Program-made: the position numbers and the translations under genes | Shown: positions 1 to 8,420 of the stretch, piece after piece | Layout: each line of letters opens with the position of its first letter | Numbering within the stretch: position 1 is the first letter of the stretch | DNA from: CAZNDN01 sp964571815 | Lineage (GTDB): Bacteria > Fibrobacterota > Chitinivibrionia > Chitinivibrionales > WJKA01 | Assembly (NCBI GenBank): GCA_964571815.1 | Contig: CAZNDN010000053.1 | Location: 1 to 25,220, forward strand | DNA: 25,220 nt | Direction of reading: 5' to 3' | The notes under the pieces: model-generated | Seen by the model: the letters and a program-made list of their open reading frames with translations, nothing else | What the model was told of the DNA's origin: nothing | Databases searched by the model: none

Positions 1-374
1 TGGGGTAATTTGTTGCAATTAAAGCAATATCAATTACTTCCGTAGGCCCGACCCGAATCCAGCAAAAACAGGTTGGCGGATCTGCAACAATTGGCCCATC
101 TCACGGTGGAAGTAAACGAGTACGCTGTCCAACGGTGCAAATAGCGGTTTTCCCAAACCATCCAGGCACATGCGTGTCTACCCAGCATGCCCGTGCCACT
201 GTCACTCCTCCCGAATCTACCACATCCTCAGAGAGCACATTAATTTGCCCGTACATCGAATCCAATCCTTAAATTTTTGCGAATTGCGCGTAACTCCTTG
301 ATTTTTCGTCCTTGATTTCCGCGAAATGTGTTGCAAAGTAAGTAATAGCAAGAACTTGCGCTGGCCCGACCCGG
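1..374. other. Non-coding flank downstream of hsdR
   Basis: No convincing gene is visible. The stretch is more AT-rich than the coding DNA beside it, which fits an island edge. The motif GGCCCGACCC occurs at 45-54 and again at 363-372, the second copy touching the hsdR stop codon. A 51-codon minus-strand ORF (256 down to 101) has a weak AAGGA upstream but no recognisable content. No terminator hairpin followed by a T-run was identified after hsdR. Confidence 0.5.
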
Positions 375-3300
375 TTACGACCCGAGAACTTCCACCAGCT
401 CGGCGACGACTTCCAGTGTTCCTTCGTCCGCTTCCGTCAAAATGATGGGCTCAAACTCGTAATTATCAGGCCGCAAAACGATCCGCGTGTGACGCCACCC
501 TTCCTCGCTCACCCGCTTTTCGCTCTCATAGCGCTTGACGGTATACCGTTCACCGCTTTCCGGATCTACTTCATCACGGAGCTGCACGACCACGATTTTG
601 CCTTGGCGAGTACCCATTACCGGGGAACGAAACAGGCAATAGGCGGAATTCGGGATTCTCGGTTCCATCGACTTTCCAACGACCCGGGCGACAAACATGC
701 CCGGCCGCAGTTTTCGTCCCGTTTCAGGCTTTACCCATCCGTCGGGTTCCACGCTTTGAACATCGCCGAAGCTGCCGGCTGCCGCCTTCAGGCTGTAGAG
801 CGGCACACATTCCGTGTACTTTTCCTCTTCTTTCGCGACAATCCGGATAAAGGGCTCTGCGCCACTTTCCGCAGTGGTTGCTTGTTGCCCGTCGCGAACC
901 GGTGATGCCTCAGACCAGTCCTTACACAACACCTCGGCCTGCTGCAGTACGAGCTCCGTTGCCCTTTGCTGCATGTCGGGCGGGTACCCGTGCTTCCTGA
1001 GCAACCTTTTCACCAGTACCCGGATTTGCGCGCGGGCATTCTCTCTGACCTGCCAATCGATGGTCACGTTTTGCTTCACCCGTCCGACCAGCTCTTGCGC
1101 GAGGAATCGCAGCCGATCATCGCCCATAACCTCCCTGGCGCTCTCGTTGCCGGCCAGGGCATCATAGAACGCGACCTCGTCGTCTGACAGGCCCATCTCC
1201 TGCCCGCGTGATTGCGCCTCGCGCATCTCCCTGGCCAGGCGGATCAGCTCGTCGATGACCTGGGCAGCCTCGATGGCCCGGTTCTGATACTTCCGCACCG
1301 ACTCCTCGAGTATCTCCGCGAAGGAACGGGCCTGCACCACGTTCTTCTTCATGCGGGTCTTGATTTCGTCGTTGATCAGCCTCTTCAGCAACTCAAACGC
1401 CAGGTTGCGTTGAGGAAGGTGCTGCACGTCCGCGAGAAAATCGTCCGAAAGGATCGAAATATCCGGCTTCTCCAATCCGGCCGCCGCGAAGATGTCCACG
1501 ACCTCGGTCGAGTACACCGCACGTGAGACGAGTTGCCGGATCGCCGACTCCATCTCATCCGGCGTCCGCTCGCTCTCGGACATCGTCGCCTTCACAAGTG
1601 CGGCCCGAATCTCCTGAAACAGGCCCACCTCGTCCCGGATCGCCGTCGCCTGCTCGTGGGGAACCGCCAACGCAAAGGCCTTCGACAAGGCAGTTACCGC
1701 CTGTACATATCGCTTCTTGCCGTCTTCGAGGCCCAGCACGAACTCCATCGCCTGGACGACACCGCTCATTCGCCCGGCGGGTTCGGCGGCCAGGATGGCC
1801 TGATAGCCTGCCTGCCGCCCTCCGCCTGGCGCAGGCAGGTCGAACCCGTGCAGCAGGTCGCGGACGACCTCGTATTTCTCCATCATTACGGCAACGGCCT
1901 GATCCTGGTCGATTGTGGCCCGGCCCTTGCCGCCACCGGCGGTGTAGGCATGCAGCGCCCGCTTAAGCGCGTCGGCGATGCCGAGGTAATCGACCACGAG
2001 ACCGCCGGGCTTATCCTTGAACACGCGATTCACGCGGGCAATCGCCTGCATCAGGTTGTGCCCGGCCATGGGCTTGTCCAGGTACATCGTGTGCATGCTC
2101 GGGCAGTCGAAGCCGGTCAGCCACATGTCGCGCACGATCACCAGCTTCAGATCGTCCCCGGGATCCTTGAACCGCTTCGCCGGCCCTTCACGCGCCGGCT
2201 TCGTGCGGATATGCGGCTGCCACTCGGCCACATCGGAAGCCGACCCGCTCATGACGATCTTGATCCGACCCTTGTCGTCTTCGTCGGCGTGCCACCGCGG
2301 GCGCAGCTTGATGATCCGGTTGTAGAGGTCGACGCAGATACGGCGGGACATGCACACGATCATACCCTTGCCGTCCATCACTTCCTGCCGCTTCTCGAAG
2401 TGATCGACCAGGTCCTGCGCCACCAGCCCAAGTCGCCGCTCTGTGCCGACCATGGCCTCCAGCGCAGCCCACTTGGTCTTGAGCTTCTGCTTGTCTGCCT
2501 CTTCCTCGCCTTCGGTGATCTCCTCGAACTCCGGATCGAGCGTCGGCTTCTCTTCCTCGCTCAGCTCCAGCTTCGCCAGACGGGATTCGTAGTAGATCGG
2601 CACCGTCGCGCCGTCCTCGACCGAACGCAGAATGTCGTACTTGTCGATGTAGTTGCCGAAGACGGCGGGCGTGCTCTTGTCGTCCAGTTCGATCGGCGTG
2701 CCGGTGAACCCGATGAACGAGGCGTTCGGCAAGGCGTCCCGCAGATACTTCGCCATGCCGTATTTCATCCGGCCGCTCTTTTTGTCCACCCTGGCGTCGA
2801 ACCCGTAGTGGCTGCGATGGGCCTCATCGGCAATCACCACGATATTGTACCGTTCGCTCAGGGCATCGCCGCCCTCGAACTTTTGCAACGTCGTGAACAC
2901 CACGCCGCCCGACGCCACGCGCAGCACATCGTTCAAATGCTCGCGGCTCTCGGCCTGCACGGGCTTCTGCCGAAGCAGTTCGCTGTTCGTGCTGAACGTC
3001 CCGAAGAGCTGATCGTCCAGGTCGTTGCGGTCGGTGATGACGACCAGCGTCGGGTTCTCCATCGCCTCGTGCTTGATGAGCTTCCCGGCATAGAACGCCA
3101 TGGACAGGCTCTTGCCCGATCCCTGCGTATGCCAGACAACGCCGATCCGCCGGTCGCCGTCGGGCGAACCGGCCTCGACCGTGCACTCGACCGCCTTGTT
3201 GACGGCCCAGTACTGGTGATAGGCCGCCGCTTTCTTGGCGATGGTCTTGCCGTCATCCTCGAATGTCACGAAGTTCAGCACGTAGTCCAGGAAACGCTGC

Positions 3301-4028
3301 CGCTCGAAGATGCCCTTGATCAGCACTTCGAGTTGTACCGATCCCTTTGGAGCCAAAGCGTCGCCATCGATGGTCCGCCACGGCTGAAAGCGGTCCCAGC
3401 CCGACGTGAGCGTTCCCGCCCTGGCGGCGTAGCCGTCGGAAATCACCAGCGCCTCGTTGAACACAAACAGGCTCGGGATGTCCGATTTGCAGGTCTGAAG
3501 CTGGTTGAAGGCGTGGCGGATCGTCGCCTTCTCCTCGGCCGGGTTCTTCAGTTCGATCACGCCCAGCGGCAGCCCATTGACGAATACCACCACGTCCGGC
3601 CGCCGGTTCCTTCTGTCCTCGATCACCGTGAACTGGTTGACCACCAGGAAATCGTTCCGGTCGCTCGCGGCGAAATCGCGCTGGACAAGCCGGACCTTGC
3701 CGTGCCGCTCACGGCCCTCCTCGCGCCACGAAACGTCAACGCCGTCGGTCAGCATCTTGTGGAACGCACGGTTGTTGACGATCAGCGACGGACTGTCCGT
3801 CCGCGTGACCTGTCGCAGGGCGTCGTCAATAGCTTCGTTCGGCACATCGGGATTGATCCGCACCATTGCATCACGCAGCCGCCGGGTGAGCACCACCTGT
3901 GCGTAGTCCCGGCGTTCCGGCGCTTCGCCGTCGGGGGCGATGACCGGCCCGTGGATGTACTCGTAGCCCAACTCGCGGAAGTAATCCACGGTCACGACCT
4001 CGACCCGGGCTTCGTCGATGTAGGTCAT
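375..4028 (-). CDS. hsdR: Type I restriction enzyme R subunit with C-terminal LexA-like S24 domain
   Basis: This is the motor and nuclease subunit of a type I restriction-modification enzyme; it translocates DNA with ATP and cleaves unmodified DNA in complex with HsdM and HsdS. Seen: an N-terminal PD-(D/E)XK nuclease (D145, E159-x-K161), helicase motif I TQGSGKS at 301-307, DEAH at 401-404, and a helical C-terminal region with the family's usual YPPD stretch. After a short linker, residues ~1060-1217 form an extra domain resembling the S24/LexA peptidase fold: Ala-Gly at 1084-1085, Ser1120 in GKSMEP and Lys1165 in YTVKRYE, placed as in LexA/UmuD. The total of 1217 residues exceeds a usual HsdR (about 1000-1100) by roughly that domain. 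The ATG overlaps the stop of the upstream DUF4276 gene (TGATG), implying translational coupling. The HsdR assignment is very secure; S24 peptidase activity is inferred from motifs only. Confidence 0.97.
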   Translation of the reverse strand: MTYIDEARVEVVTVDYFRELGYEYIHGPVIAPDGEAPERRDYAQVVLTRRLRDAMVRINPDVPNEAIDDALRQVTRTDSPSLIVNNRAFHKMLTDGVDVSWREEGRERHGKVRLVQRDFAASDRNDFLVVNQFTVIEDRRNRRPDVVVFVNGLPLGVIELKNPAEEKATIRHAFNQLQTCKSDIPSLFVFNEALVISDGYAARAGTLTSGWDRFQPWRTIDGDALAPKGSVQLEVLIKGIFERQRFLDYVLNFVTFEDDGKTIAKKAAAYHQYWAVNKAVECTVEAGSPDGDRRIGVVWHTQGSGKSLSMAFYAGKLIKHEAMENPTLVVITDRNDLDDQLFGTFSTNSELLRQKPVQAESREHLNDVLRVASGGVVFTTLQKFEGGDALSERYNIVVIADEAHRSHYGFDARVDKKSGRMKYGMAKYLRDALPNASFIGFTGTPIELDDKSTPAVFGNYIDKYDILRSVEDGATVPIYYESRLAKLELSEEEKPTLDPEFEEITEGEEEADKQKLKTKWAALEAMVGTERRLGLVAQDLVDHFEKRQEVMDGKGMIVCMSRRICVDLYNRIIKLRPRWHADEDDKGRIKIVMSGSASDVAEWQPHIRTKPAREGPAKRFKDPGDDLKLVIVRDMWLTGFDCPSMHTMYLDKPMAGHNLMQAIARVNRVFKDKPGGLVVDYLGIADALKRALHAYTAGGGKGRATIDQDQAVAVMMEKYEVVRDLLHGFDLPAPGGGRQAGYQAILAAEPAGRMSGVVQAMEFVLGLEDGKKRYVQAVTALSKAFALAVPHEQATAIRDEVGLFQEIRAALVKATMSESERTPDEMESAIRQLVSRAVYSTEVVDIFAAAGLEKPDISILSDDFLADVQHLPQRNLAFELLKRLINDEIKTRMKKNVVQARSFAEILEESVRKYQNRAIEAAQVIDELIRLAREMREAQSRGQEMGLSDDEVAFYDALAGNESAREVMGDDRLRFLAQELVGRVKQNVTIDWQVRENARAQIRVLVKRLLRKHGYPPDMQQRATELVLQQAEVLCKDWSEASPVRDGQQATTAESGAEPFIRIVAKEEEKYTECVPLYSLKAAAGSFGDVQSVEPDGWVKPETGRKLRPGMFVARVVGKSMEPRIPNSAYCLFRSPVMGTRQGKIVVVQLRDEVDPESGERYTVKRYESEKRVSEEGWRHTRIVLRPDNYEFEPIILTEADEGTLEVVAELVEVLGS

Positions 4029-4642
4029 CAGGCGGCCATTTCCCGCAGAACGTCGCGGAATGCTTGAAAGCTGTGAGAACGGTTACCGTCCGGCTGCCAG
4101 TGCTTCGCAATCGCTCGTGCCGCTTCGATCTTGCGTAAACCGGTCGAAAAGTGGCCCACGCGTTGCAGCACTCGCTCGAATGCCTCCCAGGTACCTCCCG
4201 TGATGGCATCGGGATCGCGGTACTTCGCCTGGTTTGGAATCGTCGCCGGCGCCCTCGGGTACGCGGACCGAACCGCATCCCAATCGCCGAAGTACCACGC
4301 TTCCAGTTCTTCAATCGCGAGCCGGTTCACCACCTGGTACGGCCGACCACCCGCCTGGGTGCGGGTCCGCAGCTTCGCGTCGCCGGCAATCTGTTCCAGT
4401 TGTTGCTTCAGCTCATAACAATCGTCGTCATCACGATCCACGACAACCACGATCCGGTAGTCGTCAGGCAGCCAGGCCGCATACCCGCGCAGACGCTCCG
4501 GCAGTCGCGCGAGCAAGTCGGTCTTGCTCTGGTGCGGATAGACTTCAAAGCTCAGATCGCCCACCACGCGAGGCAGCAACACACGCAGTGCCGCCTCCAT
4601 CGACGGCTCCTCAACCAGGACTTCCACGTGGGACACCGCCAT
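4028..4642 (-). CDS. DUF4276 family TOPRIM-like protein
   Basis: A 204-residue protein that looks like the DUF4276 family, small TOPRIM-fold proteins often encoded beside AAA ATPases. Seen: an acidic N-terminal EE at 11-12 after a hydrophobic strand, the run VVVVDRDDDD (acidic residues 69-74) matching the TOPRIM DxD motif, and IEELEAW at 110-116. This arrangement suggests metal-dependent nuclease chemistry, but that is inferred. The start was chosen at the ATG that overlaps the TGA of the upstream ATPase (TGATG); an upstream in-frame extension would run into the ATPase gene. Its own stop overlaps the hsdR ATG in the same way. The ATPase plus TOPRIM pair parallels PARIS (AriA/AriB) and OLD/Gabija-type systems in architecture, although AriB belongs to a different family (DUF4435). 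It probably acts as the effector of the pair. Confidence 0.8.
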   Translation of the reverse strand: MAVSHVEVLVEEPSMEAALRVLLPRVVGDLSFEVYPHQSKTDLLARLPERLRGYAAWLPDDYRIVVVVDRDDDDCYELKQQLEQIAGDAKLRTRTQAGGRPYQVVNRLAIEELEAWYFGDWDAVRSAYPRAPATIPNQAKYRDPDAITGGTWEAFERVLQRVGHFSTGLRKIEAARAIAKHWQPDGNRSHSFQAFRDVLREMAA

Positions 4643-5892
4643 CACTGCTTCCCTTTCTTCCTCGGAGCCCCGGCGTTGACCAGCGGATCGCCGACACCAA
4701 GGTGGCCTTCCATCCACAGGTGCCCCATCGACGCCCCGGCTTCTACGAATTCGCGGATGCCCGGGATATCAACCGCCCGCCGGACCCGGCTGTACCCGTG
4801 CTCGTCGCGGTAGATCACCCGGACCTCCTCAGGTCGCATGCCGTTGAGAAAAAACGGCGAGTGCGTGGTCGCCAGAAGTTGCGAACGCTCCGACGCGCCA
4901 CGGCATTCTTCGGCCAACTCCGGCAGTAACCGGGGATGCAGGAAATTCTCCGGCTCCTCGATGCCGATGAACCGCGGCGGATCGGGGTCCATCAGTACCA
5001 CCAGGTACGACAGCATCTTGAGCGTTCCGTCGGACACGTACCGCGACATCACCGGCCGGTCGAACGGTGCGTCCTTGATCTGCAGCAGCAGCCGCCCGTC
5101 CCGCATCGGCTCAGCCTGAACGGTTTCCAAACGAGGCACGCGACGACGGAGCGTTTCAAAAATCTGATCCAACCGATTCGGGTGTTGCTCTTTGAGATAC
5201 TGAATCACGTTGGGCAGATTGTCCCCTGTCTTGCTCAAACGTTCCCGGGGCCCGGCTTCCGGCTGCCCGCGTGTGTCTTCGATGCTCAGATAGGACACAT
5301 ACCAGCCGGTGATGAACTCGCGCAGCGCCGCCACGCGCGGATGCTCCGCGAATTGGCCCAGCGTGTTCACCGCGACCAGATCGGGCGAGCGAAGCCGTGT
5401 CTCGACACGCTCGTCATGCTCATCGGGCATTTCCCCACTGGCCGCGCGTCCCACGCCGTTGTGATACTCAAGAAACCGAAACGGCCTGCCGTGGCTTCCA
5501 CGCTTCCACTGCAACCACTCTTCGGCCACGCTCGGACCTCTGTCACCTTCGTCAATGGCAAGGTGATATGTGATCACGGGAGTATTCGGTTGCTCACGAT
5601 ACTTGATCTCAATCACAATCGGTCCGTCCTGCCCCCGGGTCTTGAGTTCCCGCGCCCGTCCTCTCCGGTCCCATGCGTACCGCAAGCCGTGCTCGAAACA
5701 CTCCGAGAGGAAGTTGAACACGTCAAACACCGTCGACTTACCGCTGCCGTTCGGGCCCAGCAGCGCCGTCAGCGGTGTGATGTTCCTGAACTCGACATCG
5801 CGAAGCGCGCGGTAATTCTGAACCCGCAGGTATTCCATGCGCGGCGGCTTCGGGGGGCTCGCCGCAGGCGTCTTGCTCATGTCTTTGGCCAT
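4642..5892 (-). CDS. AAA family ATPase (AAA_21/OLD-like), partner of DUF4276
   Basis: A 416-residue ABC/SMC-type AAA ATPase of the AAA_15/AAA_21 group. Seen: an N-terminal strand resembling RecF/OLD proteins (YLRVQNYRALRDVEF), Walker A GPNGSGKS at 46-53, a Walker B-like FIGIEEPE with Glu312/313, and a His-switch ATTHSPFF around His344. The tail is short and basic (RKKGKQ). The start is set at 5892: a GAAAGGGA Shine-Dalgarno lies 8 bases before that ATG, while the in-frame ATG at 5913 has none. Its stop overlaps the DUF4276 start by one base, so the two are surely co-translated. It is separated from the upstream hybrid ORF by 77 bp, the widest gap in the operon, so it has its own ribosome entry. 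Probable role: nucleotide-dependent sensor or regulator for the TOPRIM protein in anti-phage defence (inferred from architecture and context). Confidence 0.85.
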   Translation of the reverse strand: MAKDMSKTPAASPPKPPRMEYLRVQNYRALRDVEFRNITPLTALLGPNGSGKSTVFDVFNFLSECFEHGLRYAWDRRGRARELKTRGQDGPIVIEIKYREQPNTPVITYHLAIDEGDRGPSVAEEWLQWKRGSHGRPFRFLEYHNGVGRAASGEMPDEHDERVETRLRSPDLVAVNTLGQFAEHPRVAALREFITGWYVSYLSIEDTRGQPEAGPRERLSKTGDNLPNVIQYLKEQHPNRLDQIFETLRRRVPRLETVQAEPMRDGRLLLQIKDAPFDRPVMSRYVSDGTLKMLSYLVVLMDPDPPRFIGIEEPENFLHPRLLPELAEECRGASERSQLLATTHSPFFLNGMRPEEVRVIYRDEHGYSRVRRAVDIPGIREFVEAGASMGHLWMEGHLGVGDPLVNAGAPRKKGKQ

Positions 5893-5977
5893 TCTGTGGT
5901 CCCTTTCACTCATAGTTGAGTACTGGTGGTCATTGTCTCACTCCGTCATCGGCACGGCCGGCCATGACATCACGCCG

Positions 5978-6051
5978 CCTCCTCGGCAACGGCCTCGGCT
6001 TCGGGAACTTCGATCTCGCCGCTCAGGAGTTTGGGCAGCAGCGTGTCGCGC
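5978..6051. repeat. Second copy of hsdS 3'-end sequence (pairs with 8428-8501)
   Basis: These 74 bp align without gaps to the 3' end of hsdS at 8428-8501 with about nine mismatches, in the same orientation. They lie directly upstream of the AAA/DUF4276 pair, just as the hsdS tail lies directly upstream of the PIN-like gene. The two copies are about 2.45 kb apart and could recombine. Confidence 0.85.
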
Positions 6052-6206
6052 AGCCGCCGGGTGAGCACCACCTGCACGTAGTCGCGGCGTTGAGGCGCTT
6101 CGCGGTCGGGGGCGATATCAGGGCCGTGGATGTACTCGTAGCCGAGCGCGCGGAAGTAATCCACGGTCACGATCTCGACCTGGGCTTCGTCGATGTAGTT
6201 GCTCAC
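6046..6206. repeat. Second copy of hsdR 5'-end sequence (pairs with 3871-4028)
   Basis: About 155 bp align to the 5' end of hsdR at 3871-4028 in the same orientation, with roughly 20 scattered mismatches. The divergence shows that it came from a related but different type I operon, not from a recent duplication of the resident hsdR. It lies directly downstream of the PIN-like gene, mirroring hsdR directly downstream of DUF4276. Confidence 0.85.
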
Positions 6207-6209
6207 TCG

Positions 6210-8420
6210 TCAGTTCCCCATCAAAGACAGAAGCGTTACAACGAAGGTTAAAACGCCAACGCCCCAGCACCACTTGCGCCAAGCTCCCACGAATAACCCC
6301 ATCGATGCGCACAGAAACGTCGCGCTCACTCCGATCTGAAGCGGGACGGTATTCTTGTGCGACACCAGCCAAGACCAAGGCAGTGTGTGAGTCAGGACCA
6401 GAAAGACACCGACTGCAATCGCACCGAATGCGAATCCCGCAAGCACTTCCATCAAGAACGCTTCACGTTGCGCCTTGCTCTTGTTCTTCGCCTCTTCCTC
6501 TGCCTTTTCGCTCGCCGCAGCAGCGGATTCCTCAGCCGCTGTGGCCCGCTGGATTGCGTGGTTCTTTGCTTGTTCGTGTTCCGTGGTCGCCCGGCTGGCG
6601 GCATCCAATTGCTGTCCTGAGTCCTTGATGCTCTTGCTCAGTTCCTTGGCTTTAGCCTCGTATGCCGCCCGATCCTCTTGCCTTTTGCGGGCTTCTTCCT
6701 CTGCACGCGCCTTCTGCCGCTTCAATTCCTGCTCGAGCGCCGCCTTTTCTTCCAGGAGGTTTTTGTTCTCCTCGACGAACGCCTGCTCGACCTGTTCCTC
6801 GAACTTGGCGTCGTCGTGCTCAGAGCGCAGGCGGTCCAGCAGCAAATCGTTGGCGAGCATCTTCATCGCTGTCTGTTCGGGCACTTCCTTGTATGTCGCG
6901 AGAATCTGCAACATCTTGGAGCATGCCCGGCTTCCGCCGCTACCGATGGCGCGGAACTCAGGCAAGGCGAACGTCTCGGCAAATGCCTTCTCAAAGTCCT
7001 GGTCGGCAGGAACAAACGGCCGCAGCATCTGCCAGAACATGTTTGGCAGCAGCACACACGCTCGCCGCCCGTCTTTCCGTGACGCCTCCCTGTCGAAGCG
7101 ATAAAGGAAATAGTCACAGGAGATCAGCAGTGCCCCTGCCTCCAAACTTGATGACGCGTTCGTTCGGAGGTTCCGTGTCTCCTCCAGTACCTTCGCGTCG
7201 TGCATCACCGTCTCATACGGCTTGTCGCCACGCCCGTTGTTCTCCAGAAACGCTTGGTATTCATGGAACAGATCGTTCTGGGCATCGGGCCGTTCAGAAT
7301 GCGGGCGGAATACCTTGATGTCCTTCTCGGCCAGTATGGTGTCGAAGTGCTCGTAGGTGCGGAGGAATTCATCGACGTCGATCAGACCAGCGGAGTTGCT
7401 CTCGTGAAACTTCTGCTCGATCCCAGACAGATTACGCGAGCTCGACGCTGCGCGACTCAAAGACCGTGTCCAGGCTCGCGAGCGCAGGATGCTTCCGTAG
7501 TGCGAGATGGTGCTCGACATCTCCTTCTGGGTTTGCTCGTGGAACCGCAGTTTGAACGGGAGCTTGTGTTCACGGATCGCTCGTAAGAGATCATGGGACA
7601 CCTGGACCTGCGTGTTGTAGTGGAGGTCCAGAATGCCGAACAGGAAGTTTGTGTCGAGAAACAGCGTCAACTCGTGGAGCTGTTGGCGGAGGTGCTCCGA
7701 CAGGTCGGCGGGGACTTCGAGCGTGTAGAAATTGAACGCAGCATCTGCAAGCTGGGCAATGTACTTGACACGATCAGGATCGGCCCCGAGCGTCGCCATG
7801 AATTCCGATACGGCAGCCTCGGCACGCGTACGCATCTTCGCATCGTGGAACCCGTGCTCATTGATGGCCTGGTGCAGTATCGCCGTCAGGCTGGCTTCAT
7901 GCTCTGCTGGAGTGTCTACTGTCGGGTCAAGCAGAGCTGCCGCCTGGATGCCGTGGCGTCGGAACGTCCGCTGAAGATAAGCGCGCAGCACCTTCCATGC
8001 ATCTTCAGCTGGTAGGTCGGGATGGCTGACCTCCAACTGCTCGAACCACGCGGTCTTGACGCGGTTCTCCAGCGATTGGGCGTCATCAATAGCCTGCTTC
8101 AACGCCGCCATTGCCGCTGGCTCAAGCCGATAGTTTGTGTTGCCCGGGCGCGTGACGATGTTCTGCTTCTCCAAGTCATCAAGCGCCGCTTCGATCTGAT
8201 CCTCTGGAATGGTGAGGCCAAACAACGTCTCAACAGTCACGCGGAAGGGCTCTGCCGCGTCGAATTGCTCGTCCGGAAATTCGAAAAGACAGAGAGTCAC
8301 CAGCCCACGAACGGTCGCACGCGGATCACCTGTCTTGGCAACAGCGATGAAGTTGCACATCTTCTCGAAGGTGCGGGAGAAGGTGCGCACCGTGATGCGA
8401 TCGGATGTTCCGCTGGTCAT
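6210..8420 (-). CDS. Unrecognised defence-type protein: PIN-like domain, coiled coil, C-terminal membrane helices
   Basis: A 736-residue protein that I do not recognise as a named family. Seen: residues ~10-105 look like a helical/winged-helix N-terminal region (FxxTFEKMCNFIAVAK, later DLEKQNIVTRPGNTNYRLEP). Residues ~250-460 resemble a PIN-type nuclease: a hydrophobic strand ending in LFLDTNFLFG (Asp256), MHDAKVLEET (Asp408) and LLISCDYFLYRFD (Asp436, Asp443). Residues ~535-655 are a long charged Glu/Lys/Ala-rich coiled coil. Residues ~657-677, 693-712 and 716-733 are hydrophobic enough to be membrane helices, so the protein is probably anchored in the inner membrane with its bulk in the cytoplasm. 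Its ATG overlaps the hsdS stop (ATGA), placing it firmly in the restriction operon. The likely role is an RNA- or DNA-cleaving effector coupled to type I restriction; PIN activity is inferred from strand-acid patterns only. Confidence 0.75.
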   Translation of the reverse strand: MTSGTSDRITVRTFSRTFEKMCNFIAVAKTGDPRATVRGLVTLCLFEFPDEQFDAAEPFRVTVETLFGLTIPEDQIEAALDDLEKQNIVTRPGNTNYRLEPAAMAALKQAIDDAQSLENRVKTAWFEQLEVSHPDLPAEDAWKVLRAYLQRTFRRHGIQAAALLDPTVDTPAEHEASLTAILHQAINEHGFHDAKMRTRAEAAVSEFMATLGADPDRVKYIAQLADAAFNFYTLEVPADLSEHLRQQLHELTLFLDTNFLFGILDLHYNTQVQVSHDLLRAIREHKLPFKLRFHEQTQKEMSSTISHYGSILRSRAWTRSLSRAASSSRNLSGIEQKFHESNSAGLIDVDEFLRTYEHFDTILAEKDIKVFRPHSERPDAQNDLFHEYQAFLENNGRGDKPYETVMHDAKVLEETRNLRTNASSSLEAGALLISCDYFLYRFDREASRKDGRRACVLLPNMFWQMLRPFVPADQDFEKAFAETFALPEFRAIGSGGSRACSKMLQILATYKEVPEQTAMKMLANDLLLDRLRSEHDDAKFEEQVEQAFVEENKNLLEEKAALEQELKRQKARAEEEARKRQEDRAAYEAKAKELSKSIKDSGQQLDAASRATTEHEQAKNHAIQRATAAEESAAAASEKAEEEAKNKSKAQREAFLMEVLAGFAFGAIAVGVFLVLTHTLPWSWLVSHKNTVPLQIGVSATFLCASMGLFVGAWRKWCWGVGVLTFVVTLLSLMGN

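Larger units (their letters stand above)
5970..6206 (-). pseudogene. Hybrid relic ORF: hsdR 5' end fused to hsdS 3' end
   Basis: A 78-codon ORF in two recognisable parts. Residues 1-54 match the first 53 residues of the resident HsdR with about eight to ten substitutions; residues 55-78 match the last residues of the resident HsdS (RDTLLPKLL, then GEIE and PEAEAV). The joint falls at the codons for Arg-Asp, which both parents share, so a microhomology or short-homology crossover is likely. The fusion is in frame and ends with its own TGA. The start is GTG at 6206, three bases after the stop of the PIN-like gene, with GGGGAA about 11 bases upstream. A functional protein is unlikely, since it has neither the nuclease nor a target-recognition domain. 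It is best read as a recombination scar, perhaps kept as a translational linker. Confidence 0.85.

Noticed and set aside
101..256. 51-codon minus-strand ORF at the window start
   Set aside because: A weak AAGGA lies upstream, but the product is unrecognised and too short to support.
1533..4067. 844-codon plus-strand ORF antisense to hsdR
   Set aside because: It is a shadow of the hsdR codon pattern in GC-rich DNA; its product is His/Arg/Leu-rich with no domain, while the minus strand encodes a complete HsdR.
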